Notes under the pieces: model-generated
Databases searched by the model: none
The model's input: the letters and a program-made list of their open reading frames with translations, nothing else
What the model was told of the DNA's origin: nothing
In this document: in pieces, positions 17,219-26,386 of the stretch
Position numbering within the stretch: the stretch's first letter is position 1
Layout of the letters: each line of letters opens with the position of its first letter
Made by a program: the position numbers and the translations under genes
Source: Sinorhizobium sp. 6-70
GTDB taxonomy: Bacteria; Pseudomonadota; Alphaproteobacteria; Rhizobiales; Rhizobiaceae
Direction of reading: 5' to 3'
DNA length: 64,000 nucleotides
NCBI RefSeq assembly: GCF_030124375.1
Contig: NZ_JASKLS010000001.1
Span: forward strand, 62,001-126,000

Positions 17219-18426
17219 CCGAGGTGGGAAAGCATGCATCTTCCGGAAAATACGCGATCGTTGGTCTCGGCGTTGTCGCCGGGCCGCAGGCGGACCGATC
17301 GGAACGAATGATCGCCGCAGAGGCCGCGAGGCTTGCGATCGCCGATGCCGGCCTAACAAGAGCCGATATCGGTGGCGCGATCGATCTTAGACGTACAGGC
17401 GGCGGCGGCGACCGTGCCAGTTATTCGGACGCCTTCACGCGTGTTCTCGGCATCAAGAACAATTTCTACTTCACCTGTGGGCGCGGTGGGGCACTGGCCG
17501 GTCTCGGCATGGCCGCCGCCATGTCATACCTCGACCGGGGCATCGCAGACTATGTCGTGCTGATGGGAGCGGTGACCGACTGGTCGCAATCGCAGGAGAC
17601 CCGCAAGAAGGGGTTTCGCGGCATGGCGCATGCCGAAAAGCGAGGCTACTGGGGCAAGCCGCTCGGCGATTCCCGTGCCGTCAGTCACCATAGCTGGATG
17701 GCGGCTCGCCACATGGCCGTCTATGGCACGACGAGCGCCCAGCTCGGCGCTATTTCCGTCGCAGAGCGCCAATGGGCCTGCATGAACCCGGAAGCCAAGA
17801 TGTATGGCCGTCCCATCACCATCGAGGATCACCAGAGTTCACCGCTGGTCGCCGAGCCCTACCATCTGCTCGACATGAGCCAGGTATCCGACGGCGGAAT
17901 CGCCTTCATTCTCACAACGGCGGACCGCGCCAAGGATTGCTCCAAGCAGCCAGTCTACGTGCTCGGCCAGGGATTTGGCGAAGTCTCCGCCGACTTGTGG
18001 TGGGAGAAGAAGAATTTCACCCACATGGCCGTCGAGCCAGCGAAGAAGCAGGCTTTCGGTCAGGCCGACATTACGCTCGACGATATCGACTGCGCCCAGC
18101 TCTACGACTGCTTCACGGCAGAGGTCCTGTTCCAACTCGAGGACTATGGCTGGTGCAAGAAAGGCGAGGGCGGCGCCTTCGTCGCTGACGGCAACATGGC
18201 GCCCGGCGGCTCAATTCCCGTCAACACCGGCGGCGGCCTGCTCTCCTGCTACCACCTCGGCGATCTGACAGGACTTGCCGAAGCCGTCCGGCAGCTTCGC
18301 GGCGAAGCCGGCGAACGCCAGATCGAGGATTGCGACATCGTCCTGACCACCGGCCATGGCGGCGAGCTCGTCTCTCCCGGCATGTGCTCGATCCACACCT
18401 GCACGCTGCTCGGGAGGCACGCATGA
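17215..18426 (+). CDS. Thiolase-like protein (SCP-x / lipid-transfer type)
   Basis: A 403-aa thiolase-fold protein. It keeps a cysteine at the nucleophile position (YFTCGRGGALAGLG, near residue 87) and a C-terminal histidine loop (NTGGGLLSCYHLGDLTG, near 335), then GHGGELVSPGMCSIHTCTLL. It lacks the canonical C-x-S-G and NxxGG(A/S)IA thiolase motifs and fits the SCP2-thiolase branch that works with DUF35 partners. The DUF35 gene follows with a 4-bp overlap, so the two are probably subunits of one acyl-CoA-acting enzyme, a thiolase or a retro-aldolase. Confidence 0.82.
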   Translation: MTEVGKHASSGKYAIVGLGVVAGPQADRSERMIAAEAARLAIADAGLTRADIGGAIDLRRTGGGGDRASYSDAFTRVLGIKNNFYFTCGRGGALAGLGMAAAMSYLDRGIADYVVLMGAVTDWSQSQETRKKGFRGMAHAEKRGYWGKPLGDSRAVSHHSWMAARHMAVYGTTSAQLGAISVAERQWACMNPEAKMYGRPITIEDHQSSPLVAEPYHLLDMSQVSDGGIAFILTTADRAKDCSKQPVYVLGQGFGEVSADLWWEKKNFTHMAVEPAKKQAFGQADITLDDIDCAQLYDCFTAEVLFQLEDYGWCKKGEGGAFVADGNMAPGGSIPVNTGGGLLSCYHLGDLTGLAEAVRQLRGEAGERQIEDCDIVLTTGHGGELVSPGMCSIHTCTLLGRHA

Positions 18427-18884
18427 ACGTCAATCCGCAATCCTACACGGTCGATCTCGACTGGAAGAAGCCCTATCCCAGCATCGACCATGACAATGAA
18501 GCCTTCTGGGACGGGCTGAAGGAGCACAAGCTACTCGTCTGGAAATGCAAGCAATGCGCCGCGGTCTACTGGCCGAAGGCCTATTGCCAGAACCACGAGA
18601 ACGAACCCTTCGCCGCCAACTGCGAATGGACGGAGGCTTCCGGCCGCGGCAAGATCTTCGCCTTCAACATCCATCACTGGGCCTTCCATCCCGGCTTCAA
18701 GGAAGAGGTGCCGTACGTCTACGCGCTGATCGAGCTCGACGAAGGGCCGTTGATCAGCTCGCAGCTCGTCGGCGGCGACCTGCCGACCGACATCCACAAG
18801 ATCGGGCAGATTGTGGAGATCGTCTACGAAGACCATCCCGCTCAGGGCTTCACGCTCCCCAAGTTCCGTGTCGTGAGGGAATGA
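18423..18884 (+). CDS. DUF35 / OB-fold protein with zinc ribbon
   Basis: A 153-aa protein with an N-terminal rubredoxin-like zinc ribbon (CKQCAAVYWPKAYCQNH, near residue 43) and a C-terminal OB-fold (SGRGKIFAFNIHHWAFHPGF, YVYALIELDEGPLISSQLVG). This is the DUF35 architecture. Such proteins bind acyl-CoA and complex with thiolase-like partners, for example in steroid side-chain degradation. Its start overlaps the thiolase-like stop (ATGA). The fourth zinc ligand is not a clear cysteine, which is worth noting. Confidence 0.85.
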   Translation: MNVNPQSYTVDLDWKKPYPSIDHDNEAFWDGLKEHKLLVWKCKQCAAVYWPKAYCQNHENEPFAANCEWTEASGRGKIFAFNIHHWAFHPGFKEEVPYVYALIELDEGPLISSQLVGGDLPTDIHKIGQIVEIVYEDHPAQGFTLPKFRVVRE

Positions 18885-18891
18885 GGAACAC

Positions 18892-21060
18892 ATGACTGGC
18901 CAGATACATTCCCTTCCTGCCGGGAGCCTGCTTGCGCCTCGTTCCGTTGCCTTTGTCGGGGTATCCGCCAAGGGCGGCGCCGGCAACAAGATGCTGAATT
19001 CGGCGCTGCGCTCCGGGTTCGAAGGCAAGATCTGGCCGATCAATGCCAACGCCTCGGAGATCGCCGGCGTGCCCTGCATCTCCAGCCTCAGTGCGCTCCC
19101 CACAGTGCCGGACTGCATCGTCATATCGGTTCCGGCCGAAGGCGTGCTCGCCCTTGTCGAGGAGGCCGCATCGATTGGCGTTCGCGCCGCTCTCGTCGTG
19201 TCCGAAGGCTTTGCCGATGCTGGCACACCTGAGGGCAGGGAGCGACAGGAACGTCTTCAAGCCATCGCGAAGGCTTCGGGCATGGCGGTCGCCGGGCCCA
19301 ATTGCATGGGTATCGCGACGCTCGCCTACCGGTTTGCCGCGACCATGGCCGACATTCCCGCAAGACTCGATGCCGGCGGCATTTCGCTCGTCTCGCAGAG
19401 CGGCGGCCTGCTCAATGCGGTTGCCGAACTCAGTGCCAATCGCGGCATCGGCATGAACTATCTGATCTCCATCGGTAATCAGGCAGTCCTTGATCTGGCG
19501 GACTACATCGACTTCCTTGCGGATGATCCGAAGACGAGCGTCATCGGCTGCATCATGGAGGGCGCAAAGGACGGGCGGCGGTTCCGCGCCGCGGTCGAGC
19601 GGGCATCGAGGGTCAAGCCGCTGGTCATTCTGAAGCTCGGCCAGAGCACCGCCGGTCAGGCCGCCACCTTCGCTCACACCGGCACGCTTGCCGGCAGGCA
19701 TGAGGCCTATGAGGCATTGTTTCGTGCCAATGGTGTCGCTGCCGTTTCAAGCCTCGACGAACTGGTGGAAACGGCCGCGCTGCTGGCAACGGCGCCCCTG
19801 CCTGCGGGCGATCGCGTCTGCCTGCTGACGGTCTCGGGCGGCGCCACATCGCTGATCGGCGACCTCGGCGAGCGGGCCGGCGTCACCTTCGGAAGGATCG
19901 ACGCGGAGACAAGCCGCCGGGTCGGCGAGGCACTCGGCGTTTTGCGCGACTTCGGCAATCCGCTCGATACGGTCGGCATGCCGCGCTTGCGCCAGGACGG
20001 CGCGATCGAAGGCGTTGTCGGCGCGTTGCTGGATACTGCCGAGATCGACGCCATCGGCCTTGTCCTCGGCATGCGCCTCGAAGGCGCCGAGAATCACGAA
20101 AGGCTCGTCGGGCGCATGGCGGAGATCGCCAGGACGGCAAGCAAGCCGCTGCTGGCACTCTCCTTCATTTCGAACAGTCTGACGGCGCATTGGCGCGGCT
20201 ATGCGAGAGAGAAGGGGCTGCCGCTTGTGGAGGATATCGAACTCGGGTTGCGCGCGATCCGCCACCTGACCGATTACGCGGCATTTCGGCACAACATGTC
20301 CAATTGCCGCGAGCCATCGCAGACGCGCCCCGCGCCCGGGCATGTCAGCGCCGGTGTTGCTCTTAGCGAGGCGGAAAGCAAGCGCATCCTCGGCCGGGCC
20401 GGTCTTCCGATAACGCGGGAATATCTCGCAACGACGCCAAAGGAAGCAAAAGCGCTGGCCGAAAAGATCGGTGGCCGCGTCGCCCTGAAAATCCAGTCCC
20501 GTGATATCCCGCACAAGTCGGATGTCGGCGGCGTCCATCTTGGCGCCACCGTCGACGATGCCGAAATGATGTCGCAGAAGATTTTGACAAATGCCAAAAC
20601 GGCCTGTCCGAAGGCTGCCATCGACGGTATCCTCGTCCAGGAAATGGTTGGTGAAGGCGCGGAATTCATTATTGGCATGACGTATGACGAACAATTCGGC
20701 CCGCTGGTTGTCGTGGGCGGCGGCGGCGTAATGGTCGAGGTGTTCAAGGATGCAAGTGTCGGTTTGGCTCCGCTGACCCGTCAGCAGGCCACGGAGATGG
20801 TCGCCCGGCTGAAGATTTCCGTTCAGCTCGACGGTTTCCGCGGCGCCCCCCCACTCGATAGAGAAGCCCTGATTGATTGTCTCGTCGCGTTCTCGAACTT
20901 CGTGGCGTCGACCGACGGCCAGTTTGCGGCCATCGATCTCAATCCGGTCTTCGTTCGCACCCAGGGGAGGGGTGTGAAGATAGCCGACGCCCTCATCATC
21001 ACCAGCAGTCTTTGGGAGGAAGACAATGAGCAGACGGAGCCGCATTACGCAGTCAGTTAG
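18892..21060 (+). CDS. ADP-forming acyl-CoA ligase (acetate-CoA ligase family)
   Basis: A 722-aa fusion of the alpha and beta parts of an NDP-forming acyl-CoA synthetase. In order: a CoA-binding domain (LAPRSVAFVGVSAKGGAGNK), a succinyl-CoA-ligase-like flavodoxin region (SLVSQSGGLLNAVAELS), a linker, and a C-terminal ATP-grasp domain (LKIQSRDIPHKSDVGGVHLG near residue 532, then QEMVGEGAEFIIGM). HTGTLAG near residue 263 is the expected phosphohistidine loop. It would activate a carboxylate of the pathway to its CoA ester, or run in reverse. The last 35 bases overlap the next gene. Confidence 0.9.
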   Translation: MTGQIHSLPAGSLLAPRSVAFVGVSAKGGAGNKMLNSALRSGFEGKIWPINANASEIAGVPCISSLSALPTVPDCIVISVPAEGVLALVEEAASIGVRAALVVSEGFADAGTPEGRERQERLQAIAKASGMAVAGPNCMGIATLAYRFAATMADIPARLDAGGISLVSQSGGLLNAVAELSANRGIGMNYLISIGNQAVLDLADYIDFLADDPKTSVIGCIMEGAKDGRRFRAAVERASRVKPLVILKLGQSTAGQAATFAHTGTLAGRHEAYEALFRANGVAAVSSLDELVETAALLATAPLPAGDRVCLLTVSGGATSLIGDLGERAGVTFGRIDAETSRRVGEALGVLRDFGNPLDTVGMPRLRQDGAIEGVVGALLDTAEIDAIGLVLGMRLEGAENHERLVGRMAEIARTASKPLLALSFISNSLTAHWRGYAREKGLPLVEDIELGLRAIRHLTDYAAFRHNMSNCREPSQTRPAPGHVSAGVALSEAESKRILGRAGLPITREYLATTPKEAKALAEKIGGRVALKIQSRDIPHKSDVGGVHLGATVDDAEMMSQKILTNAKTACPKAAIDGILVQEMVGEGAEFIIGMTYDEQFGPLVVVGGGGVMVEVFKDASVGLAPLTRQQATEMVARLKISVQLDGFRGAPPLDREALIDCLVAFSNFVASTDGQFAAIDLNPVFVRTQGRGVKIADALIITSSLWEEDNEQTEPHYAVS

Positions 21061-22120
21061 CATAGTCATGGCTTTCCCGCTTTTAGCGGGTCTCGGGACA
21101 CCGGTGTTTGCGCAGAGCCAGGAGGAGATCCTGCATTACGCCGGTGCCGATAGAGAGAAGGTTCTCGCGGAAGGCGCCGCCAAGGAAGGTGAACTCGTTG
21201 TCTATTCGGCAATGATTGCCGATCAGGCCCTGCAGCCGCTCACCGAAGCCTTCATGAAGAAATATCCATCGGTGACCGTGACTTTCTGGCGCGGCGACTC
21301 CGAGGATATCGCGCAGCGTGTGCTTGCCGAAGAGCGCGCCAACAATGTCGTCGTCGACGTCGTCGAAGGCACCAGCGTCAGCGAGAACCTGATCAAGGCC
21401 GAGGCGGTTCAGACGTTCACCTCGCCGATGCTCGATCAGTATCCGGATTCCTACCGCGATCCCAAGCATCTGTGGGCCGCGACAAGGGTCAGCTATTACT
21501 GCATGGCCTATAACACCGACATGGTGAATGCGGCCGACGTCCCGAAGAGCTACGAGGACCTTCTCGACCCAAAATGGCAAGGCCAGATCGCCTGGCGCAT
21601 CGGCAGTGAGAGCGGCACGCCGTTGTTCATCACGAACCTTCGTTCCGCGTGGGGCGAGGAAAAGGCGGAAGACTATCTCAAGAAGCTTTCGGCGCAGAAG
21701 ATCGTGAATTTCGGCGCCGGCAGCGCGCGCACGCTCGTCGACCGGGTGATCGCCGGCGAATATGCGATGGCGCTCAATGTCTTCTGTCATCATCCGTTGA
21801 TCAGTGCGGAAGACGGTGCGCCCGTCGCCTCACAGCTCATGAGCCCCGTCGCCTCGACGACGGCTACGCTGCTGATCCCGAAGAACATCCGGCATCCTTA
21901 CGGCGCGGCGCTCTTTACCGATTTCCTCCTGTCGGAAGACGGACAGAAGATCCTGCTCGGCGCCGACTATTTCCCGGCCCATCCGAAGGTGTTGCCATCG
22001 GAAATGCTTCAGAAGATCGTGCCGCATGAAGTCGGCTACGAGGAAAACCTCGTCCGCCCGGAGGCGCTCGTCAACAATGGCAAGAAGTCGGACGAACTGT
22101 ACCAGACGTACTTTCGATAA
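21026..22120 (+). CDS. ABC transporter substrate-binding protein (iron(III)-type family)
   Basis: A 364-aa periplasmic protein. A signal peptide (basic MSRRSRITQ, hydrophobic VSIVMAFPLLAGL, cleavage after VFAQ) is followed by a class-II binding fold (LVVYSAMIADQALQPLTEAF, YNTDMVNAADVPKSYEDLLD, DFLLSEDGQKILLGADYFP). This family includes Fe(III)-binding proteins and many importers of phosphonates or small organic anions. Given the catabolic context it more likely binds the pathway substrate than iron. The start lies inside the preceding gene and is set by GGGAGGAAGACA. Confidence 0.87.
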   Translation: MSRRSRITQSVSIVMAFPLLAGLGTPVFAQSQEEILHYAGADREKVLAEGAAKEGELVVYSAMIADQALQPLTEAFMKKYPSVTVTFWRGDSEDIAQRVLAEERANNVVVDVVEGTSVSENLIKAEAVQTFTSPMLDQYPDSYRDPKHLWAATRVSYYCMAYNTDMVNAADVPKSYEDLLDPKWQGQIAWRIGSESGTPLFITNLRSAWGEEKAEDYLKKLSAQKIVNFGAGSARTLVDRVIAGEYAMALNVFCHHPLISAEDGAPVASQLMSPVASTTATLLIPKNIRHPYGAALFTDFLLSEDGQKILLGADYFPAHPKVLPSEMLQKIVPHEVGYEENLVRPEALVNNGKKSDELYQTYFR

Positions 22121-22127
22121 TTGGAGC

Positions 22128-22151
22128 GAGGCCGCCGTTTGGGGCGGCCTC
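22128..22151 (+). promoter_or_regulatory. Intercistronic hairpin
   Basis: GAGGCCGCC and GGCGGCCTC form a perfect 9-bp stem just after the binding-protein stop, without a T-run. Such hairpins commonly stabilise the upstream message or partly attenuate, giving more binding protein than membrane subunits. Confidence 0.6.
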
Positions 22152-22186
22152 TCTGACCGGCAATAGACGAGAGAGTTCTGAGCGAC

Positions 22187-23914
22187 ATGAAAACGCTTCA
22201 ATTATCCGCCGCAACGGTGCCGACAGTCAGGAAGATCAGTTTTTCGCCCGTCGTGCTCATTCTGGCCGCCATCCTGCTGGTGCTCATCATTCCGCCGGCC
22301 GCCTATCTGGTCGCCTCGAGCCTTTACACGACCAATTTCGACGGTTCTTTCGACCAGCTCACCTTTCAGTTTTTTGCCGATCTCCTTCGCAATCCCTATT
22401 TCCTGCGAAGCCTCATGCACACGGCCGTCTATTCGCTCGGTTCCGCCTGCGTCGGGATCGTCCTTGGCACCGTGCTCGCCATCATCGTCGAACGGACCAA
22501 CACGCCAGGCCGCAAATACGCCTTCCTGGGTGCCGTCATCTCGCTTGCGATCCCGCACGTGCTCTATACCGTTGCCTGGCTAATGATTCTTGGCAAATCA
22601 GGCCCGTTCAACCAAATGCTGAAGGCGATCTTCGCGGCGTCGGCGCCGACATTTGACGTCTATTCGCTGCCGGGCATGATCCTCATTGAAGGCGTCGGAT
22701 TCGTGCCGCTGACCTTCCTGATGATGTCCGCGGTCCTGCGCTCGACGGATGCCGCTTTCGAGGAAGCATCGATGATGAGCGGGGCAGGGCCGATCGCGAC
22801 CTTCTGGAAGATAACGCTCAGGATGGGCATGCCCGGCGTGCTGGCGCTGCTGCTGTTGAGCTTCATTCGCGCTTTCGAATCCTTCGAGGTTCCGGCAATC
22901 GTCGGCCTTGCAGGCAATATCGAAGTCTTGAGCACGAGCATCTACCAGAGTTCGCGTGCGACGACGCCGCCGAATTTCGGCCAGGCCGGAGCCTATTCCG
23001 TCTGTCTGCTCGCTTTCCTTGCCTGCCTGCTCTATTTCTACGGACGTCTTTCCCGGCACGCCCATCGCTACCAGACAATAACCGGCAAGGGGTACCGTCC
23101 CCGTGTGATCGATCTCGGACGTGGCCGCTATGTCAGCATGCTGGTTCTTGTCGCCATCCTGCTCTTCGTCATCGGACTGCCGCTGGCGATCATAGTCTTT
23201 GTATCCTTCAAGCCCTTCTTCGGGAGCTTCAACGTCGCCAGCCTATCGCGCTGGACGCTGAAGAATTATGCGACCGTGATCGGCCCAGGCTTTTTCCGCT
23301 CGACGCTCGTCAACACGCTGGTACTCGGGACAGTCACGGCAAGCATTGTCGTGCCCTTCACGGCCCTTTGCGCATGGCTTGCCGTTCGCCGAAGACCTGC
23401 AGCATGGGTGCTTGACCAGCTTGCCACCGCACCGCTGACCTTTCCTTCGATCGTCATGGGCGTCGCTTTCCTTCAGGTCTTCGTCAATCTGCCGTTCCCG
23501 TTCTATGGCACGCTGACCTCGGTGATCGTCGCCTCGGCCGTCGCCTATCTGCCCTACGGCATGCGCTACGCCTATGCCGGAGTGCTGCAGATCCATTCCG
23601 ATCTCGAAGAAGCTTCGACTGCTTCGGGCGCGCCACAGATGCAGACCTTTGTCAGGATCGTCCTGCCGCTGTTGTCGGCCTCGATGATCAGTTGTTGGCT
23701 GTTCGTCTTCCTGCTTGCGGTGCGGGCCATGTCGCTGCCGCTTCTTCTCGTCGGGCCCGGAAGCTCGCTGGTCGCCGTGAGCCTGTTCGATCTCTGGCAG
23801 AACGGGCAGGTCACCGAACTCGCCGCCATGGGCACGGTCTGGGTTGCCCTCATGACATGCGTTAGCGGATGCTTCTATCTGGTGGCGCGCCGTTACAGGA
23901 TTCTCACCGCATAG
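22187..23914 (+). CDS. ABC transporter permease, fused double-domain
   Basis: A 575-aa inner-membrane protein with about 12 transmembrane helices in two homologous halves, split near residue 300. Each half carries a permease EAA loop: EEASMMSGAGPIATFWKITL near 200 and EEASTASGAPQMQTFVRIVL near 479. This is the FbpB/ThiP-like fused layout, so one chain supplies both permease domains. It sits between the binding protein and the ATPase. Confidence 0.9.
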   Translation: MKTLQLSAATVPTVRKISFSPVVLILAAILLVLIIPPAAYLVASSLYTTNFDGSFDQLTFQFFADLLRNPYFLRSLMHTAVYSLGSACVGIVLGTVLAIIVERTNTPGRKYAFLGAVISLAIPHVLYTVAWLMILGKSGPFNQMLKAIFAASAPTFDVYSLPGMILIEGVGFVPLTFLMMSAVLRSTDAAFEEASMMSGAGPIATFWKITLRMGMPGVLALLLLSFIRAFESFEVPAIVGLAGNIEVLSTSIYQSSRATTPPNFGQAGAYSVCLLAFLACLLYFYGRLSRHAHRYQTITGKGYRPRVIDLGRGRYVSMLVLVAILLFVIGLPLAIIVFVSFKPFFGSFNVASLSRWTLKNYATVIGPGFFRSTLVNTLVLGTVTASIVVPFTALCAWLAVRRRPAAWVLDQLATAPLTFPSIVMGVAFLQVFVNLPFPFYGTLTSVIVASAVAYLPYGMRYAYAGVLQIHSDLEEASTASGAPQMQTFVRIVLPLLSASMISCWLFVFLLAVRAMSLPLLLVGPGSSLVAVSLFDLWQNGQVTELAAMGTVWVALMTCVSGCFYLVARRYRILTA

Positions 23915-23938
23915 TCGCGTTCCAGGGAGGTGGAATTT

Positions 23939-25054
23939 ATGCTGAGAGTTGCCAATCTCGTAAAACAATACATCAACGAAGCGGGGGAACGAAAAGGCGG
24001 AGTGTCCGGCGTCAGCTTCGATGTCAAGGAGGGCGAGCTCTTCACGCTTCTTGGGCCTTCCGGTTGCGGCAAGACCACCACCTTGCGGTCGATCGCGGGC
24101 CTCGAACATCCCGATAGCGGTCTCATCCAGCTTGCCGGCCGCGACCTCTTCGACAGCCGTGCCGACATACAGTTGCCGATGTACGAGCGCGACATCGGCA
24201 TGGTCTTTCAATCCTATGCGATCTGGCCGCATATGAGCGTCTTCGAGAATGCGGCCTATCCCTTGCGCACCCGCCGCAACGGCCATCTTTCGCGCGAGGA
24301 GATCGAATCCCGCGTTATGCGCTCGCTCGAAATGGTCGGGCTTTCCGAATACCGCAACCGGTCCGCCACGAAGCTTTCAGGCGGGCAGCAGCAGCGCCTG
24401 GCGCTTGCCCGCGCCTTGGTGCGCGAGCCGAAACTGCTTTTGCTCGACGAGCCGCTCAGCAATCTCGATGCACTGCTTCGTGAGCAGATGCGCTCTGAAA
24501 TCAAGCGCCTGCAGACCGAATGGGGGGTCACGACGATCTACGTGACGCATGACCAGGGCGAGGCGATGGCGCTTTCCGACCGGGTGGCCGTGCTGAACAA
24601 CGGCGTGATCGCGCAGATGGGAACGCCGATCGATATCTACGACAGGCCGAGATGCGAGTTCGTCGCCAACTTCATCGGCCGGACAAATCTTCTCCGCGGC
24701 AAGCTTGCAAGTCAGGTGAGGGCCGGTGATATCGCCGCCGTTCACACGTCGATCGGCGCGATCAGATGCATGTTTTCCTCGAGCATGACTGCCGGCCACC
24801 AGATTTCGTTTGTCATCCGGCCGGAGAACATCGAGCTCCAGCCGCTCAACGGCATTCCGAGCGATGCGGCGCCGAACAGTGTCAACGGCCACATTCAGGG
24901 CAAGGTCTTCCTGGGCGAGGTCGCCGAATATACGATTGGCGTCGATGGCGATCAGAACCTGATTGCCCGCACGCATCCCTCGATCGGCCTTAGCCGTGGT
25001 GACCGCGTCCGCGCATCCTTCCCCGAGCATAAGGTGGTCGCGATCTGCGACTGA
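23939..25054 (+). CDS. ABC transporter ATP-binding protein
   Basis: A 371-aa ATPase with Walker A GPSGCGKTT near residue 38, Q-loop FQSYAIWPH, signature LSGGQQQRLALARAL near 142, Walker B LLLLDEPLSNLD and H-loop THDQGEA. The C-terminal ~100 residues form a TOBE/OB regulatory domain (FVIRPENIELQ). It completes the importer with the two preceding genes. An AGGGAGG site at 23924-23930 sets the ATG at 23939. It ends the catabolic operon; a RIME-type repeat follows 26 bp later. Confidence 0.93.
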   Translation: MLRVANLVKQYINEAGERKGGVSGVSFDVKEGELFTLLGPSGCGKTTTLRSIAGLEHPDSGLIQLAGRDLFDSRADIQLPMYERDIGMVFQSYAIWPHMSVFENAAYPLRTRRNGHLSREEIESRVMRSLEMVGLSEYRNRSATKLSGGQQQRLALARALVREPKLLLLDEPLSNLDALLREQMRSEIKRLQTEWGVTTIYVTHDQGEAMALSDRVAVLNNGVIAQMGTPIDIYDRPRCEFVANFIGRTNLLRGKLASQVRAGDIAAVHTSIGAIRCMFSSSMTAGHQISFVIRPENIELQPLNGIPSDAAPNSVNGHIQGKVFLGEVAEYTIGVDGDQNLIARTHPSIGLSRGDRVRASFPEHKVVAICD

Positions 25055-25080
25055 GTTAATGCCTCTCATCGCTCCCCACT

Positions 25081-25182
25081 GCATGTCTCCTTAAATCGAC
25101 CTCGATTTAAGGACAAAGACATGCAGCAATTCAAAGTGCTACAGCGATCTTTGCGCGTCTGATCAGACGCGCGGCGCTGTAG
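25081..25182 (+). repeat. RIME-type intergenic repeat
   Basis: About 102 bp, GCATGTCTCCTTAAATCG to GGCGCTGTAG, the most regular copy in the window. The inner palindromes TTAAATCG...CGATTTAA and GCGCGTCTGATCAGACGCGC are perfect. It runs directly into a type B repeat. Confidence 0.88.
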
Positions 25183-25276
25183 AGCAATTCCAGGAAAAGT
25201 GAGTAACGGTTGTCGGTCCGGAATTACGCAGTTTCAAAGAGTTAGATCATTTCACTGTTTCAACGAAACAATGACG
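25183..25276 (-). repeat. Intergenic repeat type B (inverted)
   Basis: AGCAATTCCAGGAAAAGTGAG to CATTTCACTGTTTCAACG is the reverse complement of the unit at 543-669. Its palindromic end continues to about 25285, so the stop codon of the small gene at 25281 lies at the repeat edge. Confidence 0.78.
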
Positions 25277-25280
25277 TGGT

Positions 25281-25487
25281 CTAAACTGTGCGGATCATCT
25301 GCCAGATCTGGTCGGGGTCCCTGACGCCGCTCTGGTAAAGCTTGATGATCCTTTGGGCGACTTCTTCAGCCTCGTCACTGCCCATCGTCAGGTTGCGTTC
25401 TTCCAGCGCCTTGTGCAGGACGCCTTCCAGGATCGCGACTTCACCAGGAAGAATGGGATAATCCCTGAAGTTATTGAAAGGGTTCAT
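25281..25487 (-). CDS. Conserved small hypothetical protein
   Basis: A 68-aa acidic soluble protein (MNPFNNFRDYPILPGEVAIL, then EEVAQRIIKLYQSGVRDPDQI). It is mostly predicted helix with no signal peptide or cysteine. The ATG has a good GAGGAG site ~8 bp upstream. I do not recognise a named family. It is a single gene downstream of the ABC operon on the opposite strand. Confidence 0.65.
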   Translation of the reverse strand: MNPFNNFRDYPILPGEVAILEGVLHKALEERNLTMGSDEAEEVAQRIIKLYQSGVRDPDQIWQMIRTV

Positions 25488-25489
25488 GG

Positions 25490-25804
25490 CCGATCTCCTC
25501 TCTGGGCAAATCTGCCGGTTGCTACAGTCTACGCGCTTTTTGAGGGGTTGCGAACGGCAAACAGTCGCGCATTATGAGAGCACGTCGCGCTTGTCGGCGT
25601 TGCCTCAATGGCGTTTGGCGCGACTATAGCGCCGTCTGTAGGTGTGGGGTTTCAACGCGCAAACGCCCACGCTGCGAAGCGAAAGCCCTCTCGCGTCGCG
25701 AACGCTATTACTCCCACGCCTCACCCTCCGCACTCGCTTCGGGACAGCGCGGAGGCGTTTGGCGGGCGCCGGGGAATCTCAAGGCGGCCTATGTCCAACG
25801 ACCC
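25490..25804. other. Intergenic region without recognised features
   Basis: About 315 bp between two minus-strand genes. It is GC-rich; open frames on both strands show no protein-like signature. The promoter of the 25281 gene must lie here. Confidence 0.5.
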
Positions 25805-26386
25805 TTATTTGCTCGACGCCGGATGAGGCAACATCTTCGGCATCTCTTCCAGCAAGGTGTAGGGTCCTTCGGGGCATTTGACGTCCGGGTTCACCGGGTG
25901 GAACAGGCCGAGCGGGTTCGGCTTGAAAATCCAGGCGTGCAGGTCGTAATGGTGAAGCTGCGCCGGCAGGAGCGGTTCATGCCCCTCCATGGGTCCGTCG
26001 AACGGATGCCCGAAGAGCTCGGGATTCGGCTTGACGCCAGTGGCAAGCGGGATCAGCCATTCGACGGCAACGAGCTCCAGCTTGTCGCCACTTGGCTCAT
26101 ACACCAGCAAAGTCGGCTTCATCGGATCGGGCTCCGGACCGATCAGCGCGGGGTTCAAAAAGTGCACCCCCATCGTGCCCGACGCGTACGTGACACATCC
26201 CAATGTCGAGAAATAGCCGTCGTGCACAGCAGCAACCGGGTCCTTGTACTTCTCAAGGGCTGATTTCAGCTTCTCCAACTCGGGCGGAAGTGGGTCGGTT
26301 GCATTCACCAGCGGTGCAGACATGAAAGAAGCGCCCGCTGCGAGACAAACTGTCCGCAGCAAACGCAGTATCGAAGACATACGCAT
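25805..26386 (-). CDS. Exported hypothetical protein
   Basis: A 193-aa protein with a signal peptide (SILRLLRTVCLAAGASFMSA, cleavage near NAT). The mature part reads DPLPPELEKLKSALEKYKDP, then GYFSTLGCVTYASGTMGVHF and HYDLHAWIFKPNPLGLFHPV. Two cysteines (GCV and KCP) could form a disulfide. No family is recognised with confidence; the histidine-rich end suggests a periplasmic protein, possibly metal-binding. The start at 26386 follows GAGGGAGGACAAGCC. Confidence 0.68.
   Translation of the reverse strand: MRMSSILRLLRTVCLAAGASFMSAPLVNATDPLPPELEKLKSALEKYKDPVAAVHDGYFSTLGCVTYASGTMGVHFLNPALIGPEPDPMKPTLLVYEPSGDKLELVAVEWLIPLATGVKPNPELFGHPFDGPMEGHEPLLPAQLHHYDLHAWIFKPNPLGLFHPVNPDVKCPEGPYTLLEEMPKMLPHPASSK

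Noticed and set aside
21026..21060. 35-base overlap of the binding protein with the CoA ligase as a sign of frameshift
   Set aside because: A good ribosome site precedes the start and both proteins have proper ends, so it is ordinary operon overlap.
19747..21069. 440-codon frame antisense to the CoA ligase
   Set aside because: Shadow of a strongly supported gene; the product has no recognisable motif.
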